From Ochotona curzoniae (taxonomy: Eukaryota; Chordata; Mammalia; Lagomorpha; Ochotonidae): a stretch of DNA of 64,000 bases. The position numbers and the translations under genes are program-made. The DNA lies in assembly GCF_017591425.1 (NCBI RefSeq), contig NW_024466413.1, forward strand, positions 1,550,001-1,614,000, read 5' to 3'. Below, in pieces: positions 33,491-45,153 of this stretch. Position 1 is the first letter of the stretch. The number at the start of each line of letters is the position of its first letter. Below the pieces are notes generated by a model. It saw only the letters and a program-made list of their open reading frames with translations, ran no database searches and had not been told where the DNA came from.

Positions 33491-35215
33491 TTACTTGGCA
33501 GGGAGCCACCAGCTCTGGGCACACATGGAGAAATGTAACCAAAAAAAATCAAGTGTCCCAGGTGGTCTCTGGTCTCCAAACAGTACCTGACTGCTGCTAG
33601 GCAAGCTGCTAGTGGACAATGATAATGAAAGCTTTATCTAATATAATAAGATCGTACCTGCCGAGTTGTGGACCATCCCGGGGATGCACAGGCCGCTGCA
33701 CATTCCTCTTTGTGAGGATTTACTAGGAAATCAGTCCCGGAGGAGAGACAGAATAGGGTCACGCGTTACTCCTGCGTTCAGTTAACAATTAGTTACAGAG
33801 TGTCACCCTTGGCAGCTCTGGATGTGGGAAAGAAAGCAAATGGTTTGCAGTCTTAGGAATTCCTAGCATATCCTGGAAGGGAGAAAACTGAAGGGGAGAT
33901 GGCACAGTCCAAGGAGAAGCACCGCCTGGCTGTTGACAAGGCAGCACAGGAAGCCGGGAGAGCATGTTACCAAGCAGAGGCGGTGAGGAGCGGGGAGGGA
34001 AGGCAGTGGGCACAGCTCTAGCCCTGATCCCACCACTGAGCCCCAGCAGGCTGATCACACCCGCTCTCTTTACTTTCATTTCCCTTTCATTTTGTCTTCT
34101 CTTCCTGCTGGTGCTCTGGGCCTAATATTTCTTCCTAGGTTCTCCCTCATAAGCAGCATTTTAAGTACAGGCACAGATACAGTTGACAAAATGACAAAGT
34201 TTATTGAAAATGGTGAGGTATCACACACATGTGCTTGTGGCTATAGTGGGCCAAGAAGGGGAAGGAGAAGATGAGGAGAGAAGCACTTTCCATCTGCTTT
34301 GTCCACATCCCCAGAAAGAGAATGTGCCAGCGACTCGTCTCCTCCTTATGGAGACTTACAGGGCTCAAGGGGGTGTGGCCACATGACACTGCCCCAGGTC
34401 CCAAGTCAGGGGAAGGGTGAATCGAATTGCCAGGGTGGGAGAAATGTTACTTCCAACTAGTGACCGGACGCCAGCTGCCTATCTGAACTCCATTGCTAGG
34501 ATTTCCCTTCTGGAAAAGCTGACCTTGGTTTCGCCTTCCAGCACCCAACTCAGGACTCTCGTCTCTGAGCTGTGGCGCGTGGGCCTTGATGAGCCTCAGT
34601 GAGGGCAGCTCTGTCGTGTGGACACATGCCGTGCCCTGGCTCAGTGTCTACCTGCTGGGAATCGTGATAATATCAAAGACGGGTGGCTCATTTCCCATTC
34701 TGCACATCATGCATCACACCATAATTCATTCTGAATTTTACCGTAAAGGCTAAATTCTCACCCCTACTCTTAATCTAGAAACAGATTCTCATGACATGTT
34801 CTAAGAAGAATTTAGCTACAAGTAGCACTGAAAACATGCTTGGAGCCATTAGTTGCTCCTAGGAGAGTCAGTGAGGACACACTCAGCATAGCAAAAAATA
34901 AGCTGGGAGGAGAGCTTGTAGGGGTGTTGGCTAGAGCAGTTGATTTGCCTAGATGGGGAAGCTTGTGAAAGGAGCAAGCCTTCAAAACAGAAACAAGATT
35001 TTTGATTTATCCATATGATGTTTGACAAGTTTATCAGTTATTTATGGGGGCTTCTATGGAAAAGTAATTACAGACGGGGTTTAGGAATATGGGTATAAAG
35101 CTGGGAGTGTATCAGTGATGGCCTGTCATTGACTTCTAATGATAAAAATTAAAATAATGACTTGAATGATGGGAGTTTACTATTTTCTCACATTAGAATA
35201 AAACCTTAGGTAGAA
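33491..35215. other. Unassigned DNA
   Basis: GC content falls back after about 34600. No supported gene, RNA or repeat. The 96-codon frame (-) at 33789 is without domain. Confidence 0.35.
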
Positions 35216-35220
35216 GCCCT

Positions 35221-35526
35221 TTTTAAAATTTATTCAGTTTTATATTTGAAAAGCGTATTTACAGAGAGAAGGAGAGACAGAGAGAAATCTATTCACTCCC
35301 CAGTTGGCCACAGCAGCTGGAGCTGAGCTGATCCAAATCCAGGGGGCTGGAGCTTCCTCTGGGTTTCCTGTGTGGTTCCAGGGACCCACAAGCTTGAGTC
35401 ATTTTGCCACTGCCTTCCCAGCCCATAAGCAGGGATCTGGGTTGGAAGTGGGACAGCTGAGACTACAAGCGGCACCCACATGGGATGACACAGTCAAACC
35501 ATTAGCTTGTTGAGTCACCATGTTTG
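35221..35526 (-). repeat. C-SINE, antisense, near full length
   Basis: Starts 'aaatttattcagttttatat', then 'agagaaggagagacagagag', 'gagctgagctgatccaaat', 'agcccataagcagggatctg' and 'cacatgggatgacacag'. Probable duplication gccctttttaaaa (35216) and gcccttattagaa (35527). Confidence 0.85.
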
Positions 35527-35540
35527 GCCCTTATTAGAAA

Positions 35541-36056
35541 CAGGGCTAGTGGCTCGATATAATGAAGGATCTGGGGCCTTCTGTCTTTCTGGCTGTAAAT
35601 CTGTGTAGGTGATTTCCACCCTGAACCTGGGTACATGGCCACAATGGCTTCCAGAACTCCAGAACCTCTTGCCTGCGTTCTAGGTGGGGAGCAAAGCAAG
35701 GAAAAAGGGAACCAAGTGATAATCGAGAGTTTCCTGGAAACTCAACACAACAGCATTCTCTTTCCATCTTGTATCTCCGCCTATTTATAAATGAAACTTG
35801 GAACAAGAAGCTTTGCTACTTTGGATCAGATCAGGACTCAGTAATCAAGGGGTGGGAAAGATTGACCCTGAGTTGACAGTCAACAGTTTCCACATAATTT
35901 GGCAAAGAGGTGACTTCTAAAGCTAAGGGACTAAGCCCAACAATTCCCAGGGAGTTAGCCGACCGTGTGGACTGGACCGGAGGATGTAGATGGAGCCTTG
36001 TGCTCCCCATCATATGGAGGCTGCACTGATGTGGAGACTGGGGAGCATCAAGAAAT

Positions 36057-36096
<40 letters not shown>

Positions 36097-36429
36097 GAGA
36101 CAATTTGTCATGGAAGTCAGGAAAAGTGCTTCAAGGAGGTACACATGGCCAGACATTAGGCCTTGAGAAATAAACTTGGAATATATAAGCAATGTGGTGA
36201 GCTCATGAACAGTTACATTTGAGGAAAGACATGAAGATATAAAGAAATTGTGCACAGTTTTTGCTGTGACTTTCCAAGCTACAGCAACTTAAACAGATAA
36301 CCATCCATGTAACAGAATGGAAACACAAGTTCCTAGTGCTTTCAAACCCCATGCTAAATTAACCATATATGGTTAGAACAGATATAAAGGAAAAGTATTA
36401 CTCTGCAAATACTGTGCATGCAACATTTT
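35541..36429. other. Unassigned DNA with (GA)n
   Basis: The only structured part is the (GA)n microsatellite at 36062-36092. The apparent LSLSLS-rich and RERERE-rich frames are its translations. Confidence 0.45.
36062..36092. repeat. (GA)n microsatellite
   Basis: About 15 uninterrupted AG dinucleotides. Confidence 0.92.
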
Positions 36430-36600
36430 AATATACATAATTCATGTAAATATTTGCAACAGTGTTTTTTCTTCATTTTTCTCAAATGTAGAAATTAAGT
36501 CTCCAGGAAGGCAAATATTATGCTTAAGTTCACAAAGCAATGGAGTGGAAGGCGTGAGATCTGGATTCAGGTGCACCTTGTCCCAGACTTGGCATTCTTT
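36430..36600 (-). repeat. MIR SINE, antisense
   Basis: 'ctcaaatgtagaaattaagtc', of which tcaaatgtagaaattaag is the clearest part, then 'cttaagttcacaaagcaatgg' (cttaagttcacaaagcaa) and 'gagatctggattcaggtgc' follow antisense MIR. Confidence 0.6.
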
Positions 36601-38169
36601 TGGCTGTCTCATGGTAATTGTGCAACAGACTTCCTCAACCTGCAGACTATTGACAGAGCCATGGGCAATTACTGTTCATGCACTGTAGAATGTCTTGCAG
36701 CATTCTTGGTCTGCCCTGCTTTCTGGTGCATGCCACCTTCCCCCAGCCAGGACATTTCCAGATGTTGCCAACATCCCTCAAAGGGGCAAAGCTGGTTTTG
36801 ATCACGAGCTGAGAGCCACACTTCCAGAGCAACTTTGATCTCTCGTTCTAACTCTCCTCCTCCTTACTCTCACCACAATTCCATACAAAGATATTTCAGT
36901 GTAATGGTTCCCTTGGGACTCATTATGATTTCCCCTAAATCATCTCCTTTTGTATAATAGGTTCTGTATGAGCACACGCCCATTCATCAGACAAACAGAA
37001 ACGCGGGCGGCATCCTCAAAACCTACTTCCCTCTACAACAGATCAGGTCGCTGCTTGTAAAATCGCTCTCAGACTGATCCTCGTCTGTCAAGTCCTGACA
37101 CTGACCCCTTAAGTCAGGTCTTCTGAAACAATGGGCCAGGAGAGAGTACCCAACACACCCTGCAATGGCTGAAGCTCTTGGACGTCCTTCAAACACTTCC
37201 ATGTACTGTTCTGCTATCATCTCTCAAATCGCATTCCACTGCCCTGCTTTTTTTCTTGTTTACTTCAGTAGTTCCTAAGCGCAGTCCCCTGACCGTGCTC
37301 TCGCTGACCCACATGGAGATCGCTGTCCTTGGAAAAGCTTTGTCTTCTCTACCATCTTGTGTCATTGCATCTTTTACTCATTATTTATCTTTTGCATTAG
37401 TAGGAATAAAAAATGTCTTTTCTTCAAAGAAATACTTCTGCTTATTGATGACAATTTCTTGTTCTTTAAATTTACCTAACATGGTAAATGTAACTTAAAA
37501 ATCAGGTGTTGGTACTAATTGAAAAGATACTGGCCCATGAAGTTGCATGTTTTGCTATCAGCATTTTTATGTTTTTGGTTATACTTCCGTAGAAGCCTAC
37601 CCCAGGAAAAGGGTGAAAGCAAATGCTGTGTCCAGAGGTTATCTATGCAATATTTTTCAAAGAGTGATACAGACATGAGATGTTCCTTGACAGGACAGCA
37701 TGACCAGTTAACACTATGGAAACGAGCACACCTCAGAATCTTATAGGCACACTGCCACACTGTGGTTGAACAAAGAGGCCAATTTGCCTTCCTTAACTTA
37801 TTTCATGCACTCACTCCCCAAGCAGCCCTCCCAACCACTTCACAACCATGCCCCATTTTCATGTCTCATCCTTGTCTTTCTTTAAACATATATGAACAAA
37901 GAATAAGTTCACTACTTTTTAAGTTTTAAAATTTAGAGATTTTTCATATTTCGCCACATTCACTTCCAATGTAAACCTTACATATTGATTTTTCTTGAAA
38001 ACAGAGATATTAACGCTGCAAAACCAGGAATTGACATGAGTGATCCTGATGGAGGGAGGGTAGGACTTATCGTCAGGTATATGGTAGGAGTTGGGGAAGT
38101 GCTATTTGTAAACATAGAAAAAAATCATAAACTCACACCATTTTATACTGTCTCCATATTAAGTTCCTT
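36601..38169. other. Unassigned DNA, perhaps with an ancient repeat
   Basis: At 36960-37260 the words 'catcctcaaaacctacttcc' and 'gctatcatctctcaaatcgc' faintly resemble an old antisense LINE/L2-type sequence. Otherwise nothing is recognised. The 106-codon frame at 37178 is unsupported. Confidence 0.35.
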
Positions 38170-38310
38170 TTCAAAAATGATTTATTTATTTTTATCGGAA
38201 AGGCAGATTTACAGAGAAGAGAGACAGAGGGAAAGATGTTCTAACCACTGGTTCACTTCCCAAGTGGGCGCTGCAGTTGGAGCTGAGAAAGCCAAGAAAA
38301 AGCAGGTGGT
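38170..38310 (-). repeat. C-SINE 3' half, antisense, truncated
   Basis: 'aatgatttatttatttttatc', seen as atgatttatttattttta, then 'ggcagatttacagagaagag' and 'cacttcccaagtgggcgctg', ending at about 38300 within the body. Confidence 0.85.
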
Positions 38311-38771
38311 GCTTGTCTGAGTCTACTTCCACTCAGCATAGTTCTCCAGATCACAGAAGTCTCCTCCTTCTTGCCCTTCTCCTCCTCCTAGCGAAAGGAA
38401 GAACTGGTCACATTTTGATGCTTGTTTAATGGAAAACATGACAATACATTTGCTTTTCTTGGTAAGAAGTCTTGAGGGTGAACCCATGCTCTGGCATGGC
38501 CACGTGTCGCCCGCGGATGAATCACTTAAGACTGATTTGAGGCAGTGCACGTCACTGTCACTTTCAATTGAAGGCACCAAGATGCTTTCCTGACATTTCA
38601 TTTCCAAAAACAAAACAACCTCTGGAGTTAGTGAGTGTTGGTAGCCACCATACATTAGCTTGCTCTGACATTAAAAGGGAATAGAATTTGTAACTGCATT
38701 GTAAAATATCGTAGACACATGTGTCTGTTTCAGTTTAAATCTGAACTCATTAAGCTAAGCAAAAATCATTA
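38311..38771. other. Unassigned DNA
   Basis: The 110-codon antisense frame at 38323-38655 shows no domain. No repeat recognised. Confidence 0.4.
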
Positions 38772-38895
38772 AAATTATTTATTTATTTGAAAGTCAGAGT
38801 GTTACAAGAAAAGCAGTGTGCAAAGGAGATAACCTGGAACATTATCTCACATGAAAGAAGAATTTCCATGTAGACAAACCAGTGAGCAAAGCATT
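38772..38895 (-). repeat. C-SINE 3' fragment, antisense
   Basis: 'attatttatttatttgaaag' plus 'tcagagtgttacaagaaaag' is the antisense tail region. Similarity fades after about 38850. Confidence 0.6.
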
Positions 38896-39571
38896 CAGGG
38901 TGGGGGCGGGACTCTGAGAAGGACCCCAAAATCTGGTCAATTTGAAAGCTTTTCATTTTTATTTATGTATTTTCAAATGAACAAGTAAATTTTAAATGCA
39001 GAGAAATTTTGGAGCATTTCTGTTCTTTTTAGTGGATGGCTACTAAATGAAATACATGTAAAAGGACACATTCATTGTATGCACTTGAAGACTATTTAAA
39101 ATTTACCAATTACACATCCCAAGACTGTACGTGGAGTCCAGCTAAATCCAGCATGTATAACTAATGCTCTTTATAAAGCCAATGGGGAATTGCTTTTAAA
39201 GATAAGTCTATTTTGCTGCAAAAATGTTTTAAATCCATGCATATGAAGGACCTTCAGAAATGGATGCTATGAAAAAAGTGTGAATTTATACAAAAATTTT
39301 TGTTGTAAAATAAACTTTTAATTCTAAAAAAATATACAAACAAAAAAAATTAGTGCCTGATCTCATCAATTATTTTAAGGGCTCAACAGCCACAAAGAAC
39401 TAGTTTTCACGGAATTGGTCAGGACAGAGAAAGTATGATGGGACTGATCTGATCTCAACGGCAACAGGTGTGCACCTGTCAGTATGTGGGCAGCTCTGGC
39501 TTCCTACGGAGTGAGACTCAGGCAAGCAAAATGCACAGTGTCCTGTGTTGTCCACTTCTGTCTAGGGAACT
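38896..39571. other. Unassigned AT-rich DNA around an inverted-repeat element
   Basis: Contains the inverted-repeat structure at 39198-39325 (separate entry). The remainder is unassigned. Confidence 0.4.
39198..39325. repeat. Imperfect inverted repeat, MITE-like
   Basis: The left arm (39198-39241, aagataagtctattttgctg…) and the reverse complement of the right arm (39280-39325, agaattaaaagtttatttta…) align over about 45 bases. The best 25-base stretch agrees at 19 positions. The 38-base middle contains the near-palindrome gaaggaccttc. The look is that of a small non-autonomous DNA transposon (mariner-like by memory), but the family is not established. Confidence 0.5.
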
Positions 39572-39895
39572 TTAAAACATCATTTATTTTATTTGAAAGT
39601 CAGAGAGAGAAAGGCAAGAAGAGAGAGATCTACATGTTGATGTGCTCCCCTAAGCATTCACAATAGTTGCGGCGGCACCAGGCTGAGGCCAGGAGTGCAG
39701 CTCTCATTCCACATCCTCCCTGTATGTCGGTGTGCACATGTGTGACCCACATACTTCAGCCATCGCTGCTGCTGCTGCCTGGGTTCCTATCAGCAGGACG
39801 CTAGCCGGAAACAAGGGCAGACATTGTGGTGTGGAATGTGAGCAACCCAAGTGATGTCTCGATCACTAACCGCATGCCTGTCCCCTTGGTGAAAT
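39572..39895 (-). repeat. C-SINE, antisense, older type
   Basis: 'catcatttattttatttgaa', 'agagagaaaggcaagaagag', 'cctgggttcctatcagcagg' and 'gtctcgatcactaaccgcat' give the antisense order of an older C-SINE. Confidence 0.75.
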
Positions 39896-40639
39896 GTTAT
39901 CTAATTTTTAACTGCCAAGTTCCTGGGGGGGACACTCTCTTGATCCCATGCTAAATCTCACTCACAATTTTTATTGTAATTCTTAAAAAGTTCTTCTAGT
40001 GTGGTATTTCTGTTACATTTTGTGCATCTGTAAATACGTAATGTTTGTTGTTTCTTTTATGTAACTATGAACTCAACAAGCTTGTAAAGTAGATTTGAGC
40101 TTTCTTAATATCCCACATTTCTGGAGCCAGAGCATATACTCAATAACTACTTACTAAGTAATTCAATATATTGCAAATTCATAAGCCAAAATATTATGAG
40201 AGACATTCTATTAAAATCATTGTATTTTTAAGTTTTTACTGTCGTGTTAAGTTCATTTCTGTGGTGAAAAAACTGGACTTTAAAGAGACTCTCTGAGTTT
40301 AAACCCAAAACATCCAGAAGGGCCTTGGGCACTTTACAATAACAGTCCTGAAGACCATAGCAGGAGCTTGCAAATCACTAGTGGAATTGAGACATAGTTC
40401 TTTAAAATAAATAAATGAATGAAAGATACCTTTGCAACAGAAGCTCATGAACATGGCTACACTGCTTATATCCAAAATTTTGCTTGACCCATGTCATCTT
40501 GAAGGTGCGACTTCCACAGCAGTGAAGGTTGTAGTGTCACAGGAAGGCTGTGGGGGGTCACTGAGGCCCCATCCAATAAGGAGGGAGGACGCAGATGGCA
40601 TCTCAAAATCTATACTTATTCTCAGCTTTTGTTTTAGCT
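39896..40639. other. Unassigned DNA with a MIR scrap
   Basis: Bases 40275-40345 (gagtttaaacccaaaac…gccttgggcactttac) look like part of a sense MIR. The 104-codon frame at 40432 runs into the next SINE and is unsupported. Confidence 0.4.
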
Positions 40640-40866
40640 GCATTGGTTGGTTTAATACAATTTCTAGATCCTATCTGTACCCATGTGGGAGATACAGAAG
40701 AAGCCCCTGGCTCCTGACTTCAGATTGGCTCAGCACTGGCAATTGAGATCATTGGGAGCGAGGGAGAAATAAGCATGGAAGATTTCTCCTTCTCTTTCTC
40801 TTTCTCAAACTCTCTCTTTCTGTCTCTCCTCTCTGTAGATCTGCATTTTAACTAAAATGTAAAAAA
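40640..40866 (+). repeat. C-SINE 3' two thirds
   Basis: 'tacccatgtgggagatacag', 'gcccctggctcctgacttc', 'agattggctcagcactggc', a CT-rich segment and an A-run. The tRNA head is missing. Confidence 0.85.
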
Positions 40867-41159
40867 AGGCTGTTAATTATTCACAACATTCCAAGTTTAT
40901 TTTTGAAACCACATTTCATTTCTTACAGAATCCCTCACGTTGGTAGTTTTCATTAAATGTTTTTGAAGTATGACATACATACTTTTGTATTATCTTACAA
41001 AACAAGAAATTCTGGGCATCTGACCTTGAGACTGGTTCAGTGATCTTGGATCTGGTTCTATGTGTGTCAGTGTTGACTAAACTGACATATATGTTGGCAA
41101 CCCCTCTGGCATCCTTTAGGAAGCTCCCAGATCCCACCAGACTTATCATCATTGTAGTT
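40867..41159. other. Unassigned DNA
   Basis: No feature recognised. Confidence 0.4.
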
Positions 41160-41300
41160 ATTTCATAATATCTGTTGTACTCAACCCTATCATGAAAGCA
41201 AGATATGATGTCAATTTATCAGGTAATGAAACAGAATCTAAAGAGATTAATTAACCTTTACCAAGGCTAAATTACTGGTAAGAGTTCACATGATAATTAA
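41160..41300 (-). repeat. MIR SINE, antisense
   Basis: 'atcaggtaatgaaacagaatc', seen as aggtaatgaaacagaat, then 'aaagagattaattaaccttt' and 'accaaggctaaattactgg' match antisense MIR (…gaggaaactgag…gaggttaagtaactt…). Confidence 0.55.
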
Positions 41301-41456
41301 AAACTTTAATATACCTTTTATTGTGTGATTTATTGCACTCTTGTAGCATATCCTCCTCATCTTTGTAGATTCCCAGTTGAAGCAAAATGTCTGATGAAAA
41401 GAACTAGTTTGCCATAATAACACTGAAAAGGGGCATGTTTTAAGAGGGAATGAAGA

Positions 41457-41746
41457 GGGCTTGGTACGGTTACCTAGTGGCTAAAGTCCTAACCTTGTGT
41501 GTGCTGCGATGCTGTATAGGTTCTGGTTTGTGTTCTGGTGGTCCCACTTCCCCTTCAGCTCCCTGCACCCATGTGGGAGACCCCAGGGAGGGGGAGGCTC
41601 CTGGCTTCTGGCTTTGGATCGGCGTATCTCTGGTCATTGTGGTCACTTAGGGAGTGAATCAGCAGACAGAGGATCTTCTTCTCTGTCTCTCCTCCTCCCT
41701 GAATGTATATCTGACTTTCCAATAAAAATAAAATAAGTCTTAAAAA
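41457..41746 (+). repeat. C-SINE with internal deletion and target duplication
   Basis: Head 'ggcttggtacggttacctag', body jumps from 'cccttcagctccctgcacc' straight to the 'catgtgggagacc' block, tail 'aataaaaataaaataagtc'. Flanking agagggaatgaaga (41443-41456) and agagggagtgaaga (41747-41760). Confidence 0.92.
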
Positions 41747-41760
41747 AGAGGGAGTGAAGA

Positions 41761-43980
41761 AGAATCGAAGTATGAATTATTGCATGACACTGAAGGGACT
41801 CTGAGGATGTACATGGATCCTTTTGGCTCTTGAGATGTCTGCTAACACTGTGCATATGTTGGAAGTTTGGTGTTGTCCACCGACTCTTCATCCCATGAGT
41901 CCTAGCAGCTCAAAGAGTTTGAACAAAATGGAATGGGAGTAACAGACGTACTAATGATAAAGCTGCCTTAGAGTTTGACACAAGATCAGCACTTTTTACT
42001 GAGCCTGGATGCTAGAGCACTTCTGTGGAAAGACTTGTCTCTGTAGTTAGATGTTCAGTCTCTTCACAACTTGAATGCCACAGAATGCGCAGTGATACGG
42101 CTGTGTGTGGAGGTGGGCAATGGAGCAGGGGCAGGGCCACTGTAAGCACTTGATGTGAGTCATGCCCCCCAGTCCTTACAGTGCTCAGCTTCAGGTCCAT
42201 GGCAGTGAGCGCTGACAGACGTGGTGAGGGAGGGTTGGATCTCTGCTCTTGCTTCACTGCCACATCCTTCCTGTGGAGCATGTGAGCACTGAACTGATAT
42301 TCACAGGTGCCCCACACCTGGCTGACAATGCTGCTGTTCAGATAGTAAAGTTGGGGGGCCACATGGAGCGTCCTCTCCACCTGCTCTCCTCTCTGCTCCC
42401 CAAGGTGCCAAGCAGGTGGACATAAAAAAACATTGAAACAGTGAAGGTTTACTCACCAGAAGACCTTGTCAGCTGTGTCTTCCAGCGTGACAGTCTAATG
42501 GGTGATAGGTTTTGGAACTTTTGGAAGAGCATTGAAGAGTTTTCAACTGTCTCAATGAAGAGCTGCTGGCAGCTTTCTGCTATGGCAGGGAAACAAGCAA
42601 GTAATGAAATTTTCCTTCTGATGATGTTGTTGGAGCTCCCCCTTCACCAGCTCTTTGCGTTCTAACATAAGTGACAGATCGTAGCTTCTAAATTAGATAT
42701 TACCAAACCCGCCTGTTCTGGAAAGGAGGGACTCCAAATGATCTCACTTGGGGAAATTTTTCAGCCCAAGCTTCTTCTGATATAACGCTGCTTTGTGTTT
42801 GAGGAGCAAGTTTGTTGACTTTGGCATTCTGCCCGCAGTAGCAGGTTGTGTACAAGGCTGAGTCCTGGAGGGAAGTGACAGGATTTTCCCTAGACCTGAG
42901 GATTCAGGGGAGATTGTGCAAGTTGAATGTCTGCAAGGTGTTTCTTTCTCTACAACTTCTCAATCAAAAAGACAAATTAATCCCCACTTACCCAGGAAAT
43001 ATTTTAAAAGGGAAGGAAAGTTTAAACTTTCCCCAATTAAAATAGTTTATCTTCCTGCAAGATGCTGTGATTCTGATCATGAAATGGAAAATCTGAGAAC
43101 TTGCAGGGATAGAAATGGGTCCAAGTGCACGGCCCTTCACCGTTCTGGCATCCTCCTCTCTCCACTTTGCTAACACTCCCCTGGCTCCTGCAGAACTAGG
43201 ACAGGACTCTCTTCTGTAGAGCTTAGTGGGTGAGTGAGAGAGAACTGAAAAGACGTTTGATGTCACACCTCCCACAGGTACCATCTGCTGGACCTTTCAG
43301 CAAACGGGACGGCTCTGGTCCTTCCAAACGCTCTCTGAGGACAGAGCTTGTGGCCTGTGCCGCTGTCCGCTTAGAGCTCTTCTGTGTCCTCTTTGGATCT
43401 ATCCCCAGACTTTCTGTTTGTAATCTGTCCATGGGACACATATTTCACAGAAGCCAGCCAGCCAGGATCTCATCAGGATAAAAGAAACAGGTGTTGGGTG
43501 GTGGAGGCTGCTAGTTTTACTGGCACATTCAGAGACAAAAATATTCATCAAACTTATAAAAGGTACACAGAGGCTATGCCCACTCCACATAGTCTAATTG
43601 GCTCAGTCACTATGCCCCATGCAATGAATTGAGAAGTTTGTCTCACCCCTTCAGGTGGACACATGTCTGCATATTGCAGGAGACTCTGTTCTCCGCCAGA
43701 ATGTGAGGGTCCAGGACAACCACTGAGGGAGGTGAGCAGAGTTGCTCCCGTGGTCGTCAGCCATGGGCCTGTTTGGACATGCATGCAGGAGCCTCGGGAG
43801 ACAGCTGGACCTTGACGTTGCCTTTCAGAGTTCTTAGTTCCTGCTCTCATTTATAAACATAGCTTTCATTTACACAACCTGGAGTCAGGGCAGACATCAA
43901 CATGTGTGGTATTGGGTGGGGCTTCATGAATGGACCAGGATGGAAAAACAGTGTATGACGTAGTGTGCCTAGCACAGCTG
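41761..43980. other. Unassigned DNA, about 2.2 kb
   Basis: Contains an antisense 122-codon frame (42012-42380). It carries no domain that I recognise and no splice-bounded structure. Further 60-98 codon frames overlap on both strands at 42916-43850. No repeat recognised. Confidence 0.35.
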
Positions 43981-43983
43981 GTT

Positions 43984-44306
43984 GGAGCTGGTGTTTTTCA
44001 GAGCTGTTAGGATGTCGCTTGGAATGCCAGACAGCATGTTAAAAATAGCAGAATGCCTGGGGTCCAGTTCCAGCTCCATTTCCTCTCCAGTGTCCTGTCA
44101 AAAGGCAATTTGGGTGGTAACAGGTGATGGATCAAGTGATGAGGTCCCTGTCAAACATACAGGGAACCCTGGATAAAATCCAGACCTCTGCCTTTGTAGG
44201 CGTTTGGGAGTGGACCAGGGGAGAGGAGACTCTCTCCATTTTCTCTCTCCTCTCTCTCACACACTCTCCTTCAGAGAAATGAAAGTTAAATAAAGCCTTT
44301 TTTAAA
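43984..44306 (+). repeat. Old full-length C-SINE
   Basis: 'ggagctggtgtttttcagag', 'gttaggatgtcgcttggaat', 'gcctggggtccagttccagc', 'aacaggtgatggatcaagtg', 'gggagtggaccaggggagag' and 'gttaaataaagcctttttt' follow the older C-SINE layout from head to tail. Confidence 0.8.
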
Positions 44307-44927
44307 ACCTGAAATTAGTTGTCAGAGCAATTCAGAACTTGCCTTTTGGTTTTCCAGCAATAACTTAAAGCTCTGAGCTGTTGGCTTCTGAGGGCAGCTG
44401 GAAGGAGTCGAACCGAATGAGTATCAGGTGCCTGGGCTCCAGGCAGTTTCCGGCTACTCTGGACCAGAGGCTAAATAAAGCCTTAATGTATTTTCACATT
44501 TACTCACAAGATCCTGCACCACAGTGACTGGCTTCTCTTTCCTTGCAGTCTGTATTTTTGAAAGATGAAGCAAGGGAGGAGTTGTGACTGAACCTATTGA
44601 GAAGTTACCAGGTTCAGGAGCCAGCTGCCCGTTTTCTTTCCCTTGTCATTGCACCGATAAACGGTCACTGAGTTGGACTGTTTTTGTCCCAGGAAACTAT
44701 GCCTTAACCCTTTCAGGGGCACACGGGACACCTTGATGCTTTCATGATGCCATGTATTCTCACCATATACCCCAGTCTGCTTTATTGTAATGACTTGTCT
44801 TCTGGAACTCTGCGTTGTTTGCTGTTTCTGGAAGGTACGTGTTGGTATCTCCGTAGCCCTGACATCCTTGTGATGGGCACTGGGACAGTGCACATTTAAT
44901 AAGTAGGGATCATGCTTTCTGCTTTAT
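44307..44927. other. Unassigned DNA
   Basis: The antisense 99-codon frame at 44594 has no domain. No repeat recognised. Confidence 0.4.
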
Positions 44928-45025
44928 TGCTGAATAAACTGGGACCCAGATAAGTTAAACAGCCAATAAAGAAAGCCAGGCTGGAAACTGGCACAATCCT
45001 GAGTCCAAAGCCACGGATCTCGGTG
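44928..45025 (-). repeat. MIR SINE, antisense
   Basis: 'gaataaactgggacccagat', 'aagttaaacagccaataaag', 'ggctggaaactggcacaatc' and 'ctgagtccaaagcc' follow antisense MIR. Confidence 0.6.
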
Positions 45026-45109
45026 ATCTGCCACTGTACCCCCTTCAACGGGTTCTGGTGTTCAGTGTGAATCACACAGGGTAATAAGGGATATCAATAT
45101 GAGTTGGTG

Positions 45110-45113
<4 letters not shown>

Positions 45114-45150
<37 letters not shown>
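45114..45150. repeat. (TG)n microsatellite
   Basis: About 18 TG dinucleotides. The HTHTHT-rich antisense frame at 45072 is its translation. Confidence 0.95.

Positions 45151-45153
<3 letters not shown>

Noticed and set aside
35831..36255. LSLSLS/RERERE-rich frames
   Set aside because: Translation of the (GA)n microsatellite.
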